Part shown: positions 18,085-25,481 of the stretch, one piece after another
How positions within the stretch are numbered: position 1 is the stretch's first letter
How the letters are laid out: every line of letters starts with the position of its first letter
Virus record (IMG/VR): IMGVR_UViG_3300017719_000036
Span: 1-41,990 of that record
Reading direction: 5' to 3' (one strand)
From: a virus
Length of the DNA: 41,990 nt
The notes under the pieces: generated by a model
Databases searched by the model: none
Told to the model about the DNA's origin: nothing
Seen by the model: the letters and a program-made list of their open reading frames with translations, nothing else
Made by a program: the position numbers and the translations under genes

Positions 18085-18571
18085 TGATTTTTTTCTAAAG
18101 GGTTATGTACATGGTAAATGCTCATTAGATGTAAGTCATTTTGAAGACTACAAATATCCAGACGCAAACGATTCCGAAGCAGATAGTAGACCTAAAGAAG
18201 CAAGGTCAGATTTAACAACTCTACACTTGTTAATAGGCCAAGAATATATTAATAAAATTTTTGGTAGAGATTACATACTAAAAGAAAATGGTATGTGGGA
18301 GGGTGTTGATGATGGTTCTCATATCTGGCACAATGACGCAAACAAAGGTAAAGATTTCAATACCAATTTTTTGATTTATATGGACGACAACGAAGTCGGT
18401 CTTAACAGTATTGGAGTTAGAGATAAGATAGATGAACATGTTATCTTTCCTAACAAATATGATTTTATGTGGTTAAACCAATCTTCAGCATTTGAACATA
18501 AAGCCGCCCACAACGGTGGTCGAAGAAGAGTGTTGTCATTTGAGTATAAGGTATATGGACTTAATAATTAA
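18059..18571 (+). CDS. Fe(II)/2-oxoglutarate-dependent oxygenase-like protein
   Basis: 170 aa. Ligand pattern: His91-Asn-Asp93 ('HIWHNDANKGKD'), distal His147 ('SSAFEHKAAHN') and an Arg155-157 cluster ('GGRRRVLSFEY') for 2OG. 'NFLIYMDD' and 'YDFMWLNQ' are the intervening strands. Weak overall similarity to the 17256 protein (same motif order and length) suggests distant paralogues. It overlaps the radical-SAM gene downstream by 17 nt. Substrate unknown, inferred to be shared with neighbouring enzymes. Confidence 0.72.
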   Translation: MDYPNPNYNDFFLKGYVHGKCSLDVSHFEDYKYPDANDSEADSRPKEARSDLTTLHLLIGQEYINKIFGRDYILKENGMWEGVDDGSHIWHNDANKGKDFNTNFLIYMDDNEVGLNSIGVRDKIDEHVIFPNKYDFMWLNQSSAFEHKAAHNGGRRRVLSFEYKVYGLNN

Positions 18572-19640
18572 ACCAACTGAATTATGTAATTTTAAATGTT
18601 CTTTCTGTTCTAGTACAAAGATTGCTGAACACAAGAAAGATATATTATCACACGATTACATATTTAAATTCTTAAAAAGATATCCAGATACAAATACAAT
18701 AATTGTAAATGGCGGTGACCCATTGATGATGGATCCTGATTACTATTGGAGAATTATAGAACATTTAAATGAAAATGATTATAAAGCAAGTATATCATTA
18801 ACAACAAACTTATGGCCATTTCTAGTAAAACCTAAAAAATGGAAAGACTTGTTTAATGATGACAGAGTAGGTGTCACAACATCTTTTCAATATGGTGGTG
18901 GTAGATTAAAAGGTGATTTTTCTGAATTTACGGAAGAAGATTTTTGGAGATGTTCAGACGCTATGTTAGAACATTGTGGTTATAGACCAGATTTTATCGC
19001 AGTTATTGTTCCAGAAAATGCAGACAGAGCTATTAAGAATGTAGAATTGGCATATGAGATGTCGGCAGGATTTAAACCAGTTGATACATTTGAAAATCTA
19101 TCTAAAGATAAGTTAGGTGTTGAGTGTAAATTAAACTATGCAATGGCAAGTGGTGACCAAGAGAAACCTTTTTTAAAAGGAGATATCTACAAAACATATG
19201 TTGAAATATACAACCAAGGTTTAGCGCCATGGGAGTTTAATACAAAACAAATGGCAAAGAGATTAAGAAGAGAACAAACACTTTGTCCTTTACATAGAAC
19301 ATGTGACGCAGGTATCAGAGCATTCAATCCTAGTGGTGATTATTATTCATGTGGTGCATTTGGTGATGACAAAGATAAACCAATTGACTTTGATAGAGAA
19401 ATGAATGGTGAGTTTTTTCTACCATTATCTAAAGACTTAAATTTACACTCTATGAAACAGGCATGTTATACTTGTCCTATGTTTGAGATATGTAATGGTT
19501 GTAGAAAAACAATTAAAGATTATAAAGAACATGGTTTAGTAGAACAACATTGTCGTAAAATGAAAAAGATTGCTCCGGAGATACTTAAAATAAATCGAAT
19601 AAATAGTGATGTGACACCTTATGTGGATGAAAGTATATGA
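18555..19640 (+). CDS. Radical SAM/SPASM-type enzyme
   Basis: 361 aa from ATG 18555, chosen because AAGG lies just upstream and the family start is normally close to the cluster motif. CxxxCxxC is at Cys11, Cys15, Cys18 ('CNFKCSFC'), with 'IIVNGGDPLM' as the SAM-binding segment. C-terminal cysteines ('CPLHRTCDAG', 'YYSCGAFGDD', 'CYTCPMFEICNGCRK', 'EQHC') fit a SPASM domain with auxiliary clusters. It overlaps both flanking 2OG oxygenase genes (17 nt and 4 nt), a strong hint that these enzymes act in one pathway. Substrate not evident. Confidence 0.87.
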   Translation: MDLIIKPTELCNFKCSFCSSTKIAEHKKDILSHDYIFKFLKRYPDTNTIIVNGGDPLMMDPDYYWRIIEHLNENDYKASISLTTNLWPFLVKPKKWKDLFNDDRVGVTTSFQYGGGRLKGDFSEFTEEDFWRCSDAMLEHCGYRPDFIAVIVPENADRAIKNVELAYEMSAGFKPVDTFENLSKDKLGVECKLNYAMASGDQEKPFLKGDIYKTYVEIYNQGLAPWEFNTKQMAKRLRREQTLCPLHRTCDAGIRAFNPSGDYYSCGAFGDDKDKPIDFDREMNGEFFLPLSKDLNLHSMKQACYTCPMFEICNGCRKTIKDYKEHGLVEQHCRKMKKIAPEILKINRINSDVTPYVDESI

Positions 19641-20188
19641 TTAATATTGAATTTGGAACACCTGTATTTGATACAAAGATAAGAAGTCAAGCTGCTAAAG
19701 ATACAGCAGAATACATACTTATCAATTATAATAGTTCTAATAAAAAATCAAGTAATGTAAGTGGTGATAATATATTTGATGATGAGGGTTTAACTAAATT
19801 TAAAAATGATGAAGTTATACCAACATTTAAAAGATATTGTTCATACTTTAATATTGATTTAGATAAGAAAGATTATGATTTGCGAGGTTGGGTTACCGGT
19901 TATGGTACTAACTATGCAATGCCAAAACATAATCATTCAGGTTCACATTTGAGTGCTGTGTTTTATTTGTTATGTGAAGAAACAAATGGTGGAGATTTAG
20001 TCTTACATGACCCACGAACAAATGCGAATAGAGGATATAAAGATGAATTTTTAAATATGTTTCAACCTGTAAGAATGACACCTAAAACAGGACAAGTTAT
20101 TATGTTTCCTAGTTTTATGTATCATAATGTGGAAACATTCAATGGTAAGATGAGGTTGGCAATGCCAGTCGATTTGATTATGTATTAA
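19637..20188 (+). CDS. Putative 2OG-Fe(II) oxygenase (TIGR02466-like)
   Basis: 183 aa. The core reads 'MPKHNHSGSHLSAVFYLL', then 'GGDLVLHDPR', 'PKTGQVIMFPSFMYHNVE' and 'MRLAMPVDL', which is the pattern of the 'putative 2OG-Fe(II) oxygenase' family common in cyanophages and marine bacteria. Likely iron ligands are His98/His100, a downstream acidic or His residue, and His163; Arg173 would bind 2OG. It lacks a classical HxD, which is normal for this family. The start overlaps the previous stop (ATGA) and the next radical-SAM gene begins 1 nt later. Confidence 0.75.
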   Translation: MINIEFGTPVFDTKIRSQAAKDTAEYILINYNSSNKKSSNVSGDNIFDDEGLTKFKNDEVIPTFKRYCSYFNIDLDKKDYDLRGWVTGYGTNYAMPKHNHSGSHLSAVFYLLCEETNGGDLVLHDPRTNANRGYKDEFLNMFQPVRMTPKTGQVIMFPSFMYHNVETFNGKMRLAMPVDLIMY

Positions 20189-20189
20189 T

Positions 20190-21134
20190 ATGAAGAAGAT
20201 TACAGTTTCAATCAATCCAAGTTATTTTTGTAATTTTAGATGTAAGTTTTGTTATTTAACACCTGAAGAATTAGGTGACCAAAAAAGAATAGACTTGCGA
20301 GAATTAGATAGATTACTAGATGAAATAACAATGCATAGAGAGATAGATTGGATTGATTTGTACGGCGGGGAGATTGGTGCTTTAAAGAAAAACTTTTTTT
20401 ATGGTATGCGAGATGTTATTAGAAAATGGTATGGTGGGAAAATTAATATCATTTCAAACTTTAGTATGCTACATAAGGGGTTTTTTGAGAAAGACTTTTA
20501 CCTATCGGTAAGTTATGACTTTGAAGCAAGGGAGATGTCTGATAGAGTATATCAGAATATGCTACAAAGTAAAGTGCCAATCGCCGTATTAATTCTTGCT
20601 AGTCAAGATGTGATTGATAAAGATGTTAATGAGATGATTACTATGATGAATGCTTGTAGTAGTATAGAGAGTGTTGAGATAAAACCATATTCTACAAATC
20701 AAGCTAATCAACAAAATGTGACACATAAAGATTTTGAAGAGTTTGTTAAAAAGTGGATAGATAGTGATGTTCCTAAAAGATTTGATTTTATCAATGAAGG
20801 CAGAATAGTAGATAGTTTGAATGGTGATTATAATGCCTTTTCAAATGACCACATTTACATAACACCAAATGGTAAGTTTGGTGTGTTAGAGTTTGATAAA
20901 GATGATAATGAATATTTTAAAGAGTTAGATACATTTCAAGATTATATAAAATGGGCAGATGAGGAACCAATACATAATGTATCAGATATTTGTCGTAAGT
21001 GCGTTTATTATGGTAAGTGTTTAACTGAACATTACAGATATGTGACCGACTTAACACATTCATGTAATGGGTACAAAGGACTATTAGATTGGTATGATGA
21101 AAGACTGGAAAATAAAACAAGAATTATATCATAG
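20190..21134 (+). CDS. Radical SAM enzyme with short C-terminal Cys cluster
   Basis: 314 aa, the smallest radical-SAM protein here. The cluster motif is Cys14, Cys18, Cys21 ('CNFRCKFCY'), followed by 'IDLYGGEIG' as the SAM-binding segment. The C-terminus has 'CRKCVYYGKCLTEHY' and 'HSCNGYKG', enough for one auxiliary cluster (twitch/SPASM-like). It lies 1 nt after the 2OG oxygenase and overlaps the next ORF by about 40 nt. Proposed role: last radical-SAM step of the island. The reaction is unknown. Confidence 0.85.
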   Translation: MKKITVSINPSYFCNFRCKFCYLTPEELGDQKRIDLRELDRLLDEITMHREIDWIDLYGGEIGALKKNFFYGMRDVIRKWYGGKINIISNFSMLHKGFFEKDFYLSVSYDFEAREMSDRVYQNMLQSKVPIAVLILASQDVIDKDVNEMITMMNACSSIESVEIKPYSTNQANQQNVTHKDFEEFVKKWIDSDVPKRFDFINEGRIVDSLNGDYNAFSNDHIYITPNGKFGVLEFDKDDNEYFKELDTFQDYIKWADEEPIHNVSDICRKCVYYGKCLTEHYRYVTDLTHSCNGYKGLLDWYDERLENKTRIIS

Positions 21135-21489
21135 ATTAAATAGAACACATGATGACGACCTCAAAGAAGTAAAGGTTGAGATTGATGATGATATTGTTGG
21201 TAATGCTATAAGATATTTTAGAGAGAGTGATATAGGCTGGATATATCCGGCAAAAAGTTATGCAGTAGGTATAATGTATGCGTACTGGTTGTCAAAAGAT
21301 TATGATGAAGATATGTATGACTTATTAAATGACAAAGATTTGTTGTACGGAAACGACCCTCATTTTAAACCATACCATGAGGATAAAGAGACATACGATA
21401 AGATAATACAGAGTGTGTGTCCGTTTGATGAAAATAAAGGTATGGTTTCCGATATTAAATATTGGTACAAACAAGAATTTCTGTTATAA
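21097..21489 (+). CDS. Unknown protein ending the modification island
   Basis: 130 aa from ATG 21097 (the adjacent ATG at 21094 is an alternative), overlapping the radical-SAM gene. It is acidic, with aromatic-rich segments ('IGWIYPAKSYAVGIMYAYWLSKDYDED', helical) and one cysteine ('QSVCPFDENKG'). No signal peptide. The central 'YAVGIMYAYWL' stretch is hydrophobic but too short for a confident membrane helix. Not recognised. A late promoter follows its stop, so it closes the unit. Confidence 0.5.
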   Translation: MKDWKIKQELYHRLNRTHDDDLKEVKVEIDDDIVGNAIRYFRESDIGWIYPAKSYAVGIMYAYWLSKDYDEDMYDLLNDKDLLYGNDPHFKPYHEDKETYDKIIQSVCPFDENKGMVSDIKYWYKQEFLL

Positions 21490-21492
21490 ATA
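21485..21492 (+). promoter_or_regulatory. T4-type late promoter TATAAATA
   Basis: An exact TATAAATA overlaps the end of the island and is followed by AAGGAG (21498-21503) and the ATG at 21512. It marks the change from modification genes to tail genes. Confidence 0.7.
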
Positions 21493-21511
21493 TACATAAG
21501 GAGATAAAATT

Positions 21512-21703
21512 ATGACTATAAAAATTGATGGTAAAGAATATGATGAGACTAAATTTAGTCCTGAATTGCAAAATTACATTATGTGTCGTCAAGAAATACA
21601 AGTTAATTTAACTAGATTGAATATGGAAATCGAAAAAATTAATGTCTTGACTACATATTATAATGGTAAAATCAATGATATGCTTAAAGAAGAGGCAAAA
21701 TAA
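21512..21703 (+). CDS. Small conserved coiled-coil protein (DUF6447-like)
   Basis: 63 aa beginning 'MTIKIDGKEYDETKFSPELQ', a pattern seen in small marine phage proteins that I associate with DUF6447; the family name is from memory. The rest is a charged helix suited to a coiled coil ('RQEIQVNLTRLNMEIEKINV'). A strong AAGGAG site and a late promoter precede it. The next gene starts directly after its stop. It is probably a small virion or assembly component; no known activity. Confidence 0.6.
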   Translation: MTIKIDGKEYDETKFSPELQNYIMCRQEIQVNLTRLNMEIEKINVLTTYYNGKINDMLKEEAK

Positions 21704-22042
21704 ATGGCTGCTATAGCTAACCTAACAATAGACCAAGGCGCAACATTCAGTTCGGATGTGACCGTCAAAGACGCAAACGGAAATAGATTTAATCTTACAG
21801 GATATTCAGCAACTGCTAAGTTAGCTAAAGGATATGCTAGTACGAAGACTAGAGTTTCAATGACAACTGCTATTGATACTGACCCCACAACTGGTGTGGT
21901 TACACTATCACTAAACGCAACTCAAACAGCAGCTTTAGACGCAACACGATATGTCTATGATTTAGAAATTTCCAGCGCAGGTGGCGAGGTTACTAGAGTA
22001 ATTGAGGGATTAATTCAAGTAAGACCACAAGTCTCTATATAA
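21704..22042 (+). CDS. Small beta-rich tail/baseplate protein (BppU N-domain-like)
   Basis: 112 aa. The layout 'ANLTIDQGATFSSDVTVKDANGN.FNLTGYSATAKL', an 'ATRYVYDLEISSAGGEVTRVIEGLIQVRPQVS' finish and the size fit the beta-sandwich seen at the N-terminus of phage baseplate upper proteins and in many short tail-associated proteins. It immediately follows the 63-aa ORF. The assignment is by pattern only. I infer a connector or adhesin-docking subunit. Confidence 0.6.
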   Translation: MAAIANLTIDQGATFSSDVTVKDANGNRFNLTGYSATAKLAKGYASTKTRVSMTTAIDTDPTTGVVTLSLNATQTAALDATRYVYDLEISSAGGEVTRVIEGLIQVRPQVSI

Positions 22043-22057
22043 GCAAATCTAAACCTT

Positions 22058-22065
22058 TATAAATA
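22058..22065 (+). promoter_or_regulatory. T4-type late promoter TATAAATA
   Basis: Exact consensus octamer in the 48-nt gap, 25 nt before the ATG at 22091; a GAGAGAG purine tract serves as ribosome-binding region. Confidence 0.7.
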
Positions 22066-22090
22066 TAAGAGTTAAACAAGAGAGAGAGTT

Positions 22091-22366
22091 ATGGTAGACG
22101 CAACCATTGGAAAAAAACAAAATATTACTGCTGATATTAATGTAAATACTACCAGCGGTCCCAAGAAAGTAGCGGTTACTTTGCCTGCCAGTTCTGGTGG
22201 CGCTTCAAACTCATCTTTAAGACTAGCATTACTAGGTGATGTTGATACAACTAATTTGGATGATGGTGCAATGCTTCAGTATAGGGCTTCAGACGCAAAG
22301 TTCGTTGCTCGTACAGAAATAATAACAACCACAGGTACAATCCTGTTTAATTGCGGAAGTTTTTAA
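22091..22366 (+). CDS. Short fibre-associated protein
   Basis: 91 aa. The N-terminus has a beta pattern ('QNITADINVNTTSGPKKVAV'), then a 'LGDVDTTNLDDGAMLQYRASDAKFVART' segment, a phrase frequent at the head of marine phage fibres ('...DGxxLxY......FVA...'). It ends 'FNCGSF'. The 571-aa fibre starts 3 nt later, so this is probably its attachment or accessory protein. No enzyme motif. Confidence 0.55.
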   Translation: MVDATIGKKQNITADINVNTTSGPKKVAVTLPASSGGASNSSLRLALLGDVDTTNLDDGAMLQYRASDAKFVARTEIITTTGTILFNCGSF

Positions 22367-22369
22367 CAT

Positions 22370-24085
22370 ATGGCAACAGTAATTCAGATAAAAAGAAGTT
22401 CGGGTACATCTACACCGGCTACACTAAAACTAGGTGAACAGGCCTATACATTTGGTGCAGGACTACAAGGTAATAACGGCGATAGATTATTCGTTGGTAC
22501 TGGTACAGTCGATAGTAATGGTGACGCAACAAGTATAGATACAATTGGCGGTAAATATTTTACTGCTATGTTGGACCATGTGACTGGTACACTAACAGCC
22601 AGTTCAGCAGTATTAGTTGATGTCAACAAAAGTATTGATGAATTAAATGTTGGTAATCATGCTTCTGCCGGTGGTCAAATAAAATTTAATGAGGGTACAA
22701 ATAATGGTACATCATTTATTTCCCTTAAAGCCCCCAATGATGTCACAACATCTACAACATTTACATTACCAAACGGAGACGGTACAGCAGGACAATTCCT
22801 TAAAACGGATGGTTCTGGTAATATGTCTTTTGGTACTGTTAATCAGTTTATCACATTAGATGGTGATACAGGTACAGACACATACAATACTGCTGAAACA
22901 CTAACATTCGCTGGTGGCGCAGGTATGGATACAGTTGTTACCGACAACAATATAGAAATTCAAGCGAATACATTAACAAACGCAAACTTGTCAGGTAGTG
23001 CAGCTATTTCAAATGCTAACTTGGCAAATCCTACAACTACTTTAGGTACATCTACTTTAACACTAGGTCAAAGTACACTATCTATTGACGGTTTACAATC
23101 ATTAATAGTTGATGATATTACAATTGACGGTCAAACAATGTCAACAACTGCTGGTAATAAAGATATTAATTTATCGCCACATGGAGTAGGTACAGTAATT
23201 GTTCCTACAGGTTACGAAGATAGAAGTGGTTTCGTAGATGAATCCTTGGCAAACAAAGCATATGTTGACCAAGTTGCTCAAGGTCTTGACGCTAAACCAT
23301 CTGTTAAAGTTGCTTCAACGGCAAATATACTGGCAACATATTCAAACGGTACAGCAGGTGTAGGTGCAACATTAACATCAACATCAAATGGTGCGATATC
23401 AATTGATGGTGTTTCGCCAATAGTTAATGATAGAATATTAATTAAAGACCAAACAACAGCTACTCAAAACGGTATCTATATTGTTTCTACTATTGGTGAT
23501 GGTTCAACTGCCTTTGTATTAACAAGAGCAACTCCGGAAGACCAACCTGCCGAATTATCTGGCGGTTCATTTGTCTTCGTAGAAGAAGGTACAATTGGTG
23601 GAGATAACGGTTATGTATTTACTCACACAGGTTTACCAACATTCGGAACAACTACTTTAGATGTATCACAATTTTCAGGTGCTGGGCAAGTTGTAGCTGG
23701 TGACGCATTATCTAAATCAGGAAACAGATTAGATGTTGAAGTAGATAATAGTTCAATGGAAGTAAATGCTGACCAATTAAGAGTTAAAGCATTAGGTATT
23801 ACTAACTCAATGTTAGCAGGTAGTATTGATGGTGCAAAGATAGAAAACTTTACCTTTAGTGATGAAACTTCATCTTTAGGTTCGGTTCAAATAGGAAACG
23901 CCATGGAGTTTTTAGCAGGCGAAGGTATTAATACAATTGCAAGTGGTAACACTTTACAGATTGAGGGTGAATTAGCAAGTACATCAAATATTGGTGTTGC
24001 TAGCTTCTTTACTGATAATTTTAGTGTAGGTGCCACAACTTCAGGTCAAGTGAAAATAACTAAAATAGATGGAGGAACATATTAA
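22370..24085 (+). CDS. Tail fibre protein
   Basis: 571 aa. The N-terminus 'VIQIKRSSGTSTPATLKLGEQAYTF...GDRLFVGTG' is a common fibre start in marine T4-like phages. Residues ~90-280 are Thr/Asn/Gly-rich shaft with 'TFTLPNGDGTAGQFLKTDGSGNMSF'-type repeats. Residues ~340-435 hold a conserved beta domain ('PIVNDRILIKDQT..QNGIYIVSTIGDG', 'FVLTRATPEDQPAEL.GGSFVFVEEG'). The C-terminus returns to short repeats. Its stop overlaps the next start (TAATG). Likely a receptor-binding or distal fibre subunit. Confidence 0.72.
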   Translation: MATVIQIKRSSGTSTPATLKLGEQAYTFGAGLQGNNGDRLFVGTGTVDSNGDATSIDTIGGKYFTAMLDHVTGTLTASSAVLVDVNKSIDELNVGNHASAGGQIKFNEGTNNGTSFISLKAPNDVTTSTTFTLPNGDGTAGQFLKTDGSGNMSFGTVNQFITLDGDTGTDTYNTAETLTFAGGAGMDTVVTDNNIEIQANTLTNANLSGSAAISNANLANPTTTLGTSTLTLGQSTLSIDGLQSLIVDDITIDGQTMSTTAGNKDINLSPHGVGTVIVPTGYEDRSGFVDESLANKAYVDQVAQGLDAKPSVKVASTANILATYSNGTAGVGATLTSTSNGAISIDGVSPIVNDRILIKDQTTATQNGIYIVSTIGDGSTAFVLTRATPEDQPAELSGGSFVFVEEGTIGGDNGYVFTHTGLPTFGTTTLDVSQFSGAGQVVAGDALSKSGNRLDVEVDNSSMEVNADQLRVKALGITNSMLAGSIDGAKIENFTFSDETSSLGSVQIGNAMEFLAGEGINTIASGNTLQIEGELASTSNIGVASFFTDNFSVGATTSGQVKITKIDGGTY

Positions 24086-24294
24086 TGTGGAGTAAAATTA
24101 AAAAGTTTTTTAATAGACCTTTGGTTCTTACAAAGAAAATGGAAGTAAAAAAACCAGAAATTGTAATCAAAGATTTACAAAAGAAAACTAAAAAAGAATT
24201 AGAAAGTATCGGCAGAAAAGTCGGTATAGAATTAGATAGAAGATTAACAAAAGCAAAATTAATTTCGCAAATTAAAAAAGCACATAGGAAGTAA
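24085..24294 (+). CDS. Small basic protein with SAP/HeH-like motif
   Basis: 69 aa, very Lys-rich. Residues ~30-68 ('DLQKKTKKELESIGRKVGIELDRRLTKAKLISQI') follow the helix-extended-helix pattern of HeH/LEM/SAP domains, with 'T..EL..I....GIELD.R.TK..LI..I' spacing. Such motifs bind nucleic acid or serve as small protein-binding units and are known in phage structural or DNA-packaging proteins. The position between two fibre genes is unusual. TAATG overlap upstream. The motif call is good; the role is unknown. Confidence 0.6.
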   Translation: MWSKIKKFFNRPLVLTKKMEVKKPEIVIKDLQKKTKKELESIGRKVGIELDRRLTKAKLISQIKKAHRK

Positions 24295-24296
24295 TA

Positions 24297-24677
24297 ATGA
24301 GTGTAAGAATTTTACCAAAAAGAAGTGAAACTACATTATCAATACCATCAACTTCGACATTAGAAGTTGGCGAAATTGCAATGAACATCACAGATGGTAA
24401 ATTTTTTACTAAATCTAGTGCAGGTGTTGTTAAAGAAATGGGTGGTGCTGGTGCGATTGGTCTACAAGATGTAACCAATACAAACGGTACAACTACAAAC
24501 AATATCACACTTAACGGTTCTGATTTGATATTCGAAGGATTCCTAGAGAATTCTTTTGAAACATTTTTAAGAGTTGAAGAACCAACAGCTGATAGAATTA
24601 TCAAACTTCCTAACCAATCAGGTACATTAGCAACGGTTGGTGACGCTTTAGCATATGCGATAGTATTCGGGTCTTAA
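24297..24677 (+). CDS. Short fibre-like protein
   Basis: 126 aa. It begins 'SVRILPKRSETTLSIPSTSTLEVGEIAMNITDGKFFTKS', a typical short-fibre N-terminus. It then has 'GSDLIFEGFLENSFETFLRVEEPTADRIIKLPNQSGTLATVGD', closely resembling a segment of the 8485 fibre. The C-terminus 'AIVFGS' is abrupt, suggesting a fibre reduced to an anchor domain. It may assemble with the 115-aa protein that follows 3 nt later. Confidence 0.6.
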   Translation: MSVRILPKRSETTLSIPSTSTLEVGEIAMNITDGKFFTKSSAGVVKEMGGAGAIGLQDVTNTNGTTTNNITLNGSDLIFEGFLENSFETFLRVEEPTADRIIKLPNQSGTLATVGDALAYAIVFGS

Positions 24678-24680
24678 TAA

Positions 24681-25028
24681 ATGGCGAGTGTATTTAAAAA
24701 TTTTGGTCAAGCAATTGACACAACAGACGGTAGTACAAATGACATATATACTGCTGGTACTGGTGTACAGGCAGTTGTCCATGCTCTTTTTATATCAAAT
24801 AAGAGTGAAACTACAACAGCGGCTGTCAATGTCAAGTGTACAACTGACGGTGGTTCTAACTTTTTTCACATTGCTAGAGCTATTTCAGTACCACCAAGAA
24901 ACACAATTACGATTGACAAACCCATTAATATGGAACAAAATGATAAGTTAAGAGTATATACAGAATTTAATCAAGATAGCACCTTCCCCGATTGTGAGGT
25001 TTTTGCAAGTATTTTGGAAGTTAGTTAA
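24681..25028 (+). CDS. Small beta-rich virion protein
   Basis: 115 aa. The strand pattern ('IYTAGTGVQAVVHALFISNKSETTTAAVNVKC', 'FFHIARAISVPPRNTITIDKPINMEQNDKLRVYTE') fits a small phage jelly-roll seen in conserved marine phage structural proteins. 'DKLRVYTE' before the end is characteristic. No enzymatic residues. It probably forms a tail accessory or cap. A tandem late promoter region follows the stop. Confidence 0.58.
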   Translation: MASVFKNFGQAIDTTDGSTNDIYTAGTGVQAVVHALFISNKSETTTAAVNVKCTTDGGSNFFHIARAISVPPRNTITIDKPINMEQNDKLRVYTEFNQDSTFPDCEVFASILEVS

Positions 25029-25035
25029 AATGTGT

Positions 25036-25055
25036 TATAAATATATAAATAAATA
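25036..25055 (+). promoter_or_regulatory. Tandem late promoter boxes
   Basis: Two exact TATAAATA octamers abut (25036-25043 and 25044-25051), and an overlapping AATAAATA ends at 25055, just before AGGAAT and the ATG at 25066. They stand upstream of the unit containing the largest adhesin. Confidence 0.65.
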
Positions 25056-25065
25056 GGAATTAAAG

Positions 25066-25479
25066 ATGGCATTATTATCAACAGGACACAATCCCTCAAC
25101 AACCTTTTCAGAGAAGAAGGCTGTTCATGGATTAACAAGAGAAGATGATGGTCTCTTGAAATATACGAGAGTATATTTAAGTAGTGATGAGAGTTTTCAA
25201 GTATCAGATGGTTCAGGTTTCGCTTATGGCGGACTAGAAGATGTTGCTTTAAACTTAACAAATGATGGTACTGCTGTCAACACAACAGTAAAGAATACTG
25301 CCGAAGCAGGCCTTGAAAGTTGGCAAAACGACAAAACAACAAGACAATACGAGCAAATTAGAATGGACGATAATCAATTATCATACTATATGAATGAAGA
25401 TGGATTCCTAGTTGCTCGATACAATGCAGATTATCCGTATGCAAATTCTAACGGTGCTGTAAGGAACTGGAAAGCGTAA
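25066..25479 (+). CDS. Conserved virion-associated protein of unknown function
   Basis: 137 aa. It is polar with few hydrophobic blocks ('GLLKYTRVYLSSDESFQVSDGSGFAYGGLEDVAL') and ends 'NSNGAVRNWKA'. It has no cysteine and no catalytic motif. It sits 2 nt before the 1184-aa adhesin and behind a tandem late promoter, so it is probably an adhesin-associated structural component. I do not recognise the family. Confidence 0.55.
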   Translation: MALLSTGHNPSTTFSEKKAVHGLTREDDGLLKYTRVYLSSDESFQVSDGSGFAYGGLEDVALNLTNDGTAVNTTVKNTAEAGLESWQNDKTTRQYEQIRMDDNQLSYYMNEDGFLVARYNADYPYANSNGAVRNWKA

Positions 25480-25481
25480 AC

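Noticed and set aside
18492-18554. Longer N-terminus of the radical-SAM protein at 18555
   Set aside because: The extra 21 residues overlap the oxygenase gene deeply and have no ribosome-binding site; ATG 18555 has AAGG upstream and fits the family start.
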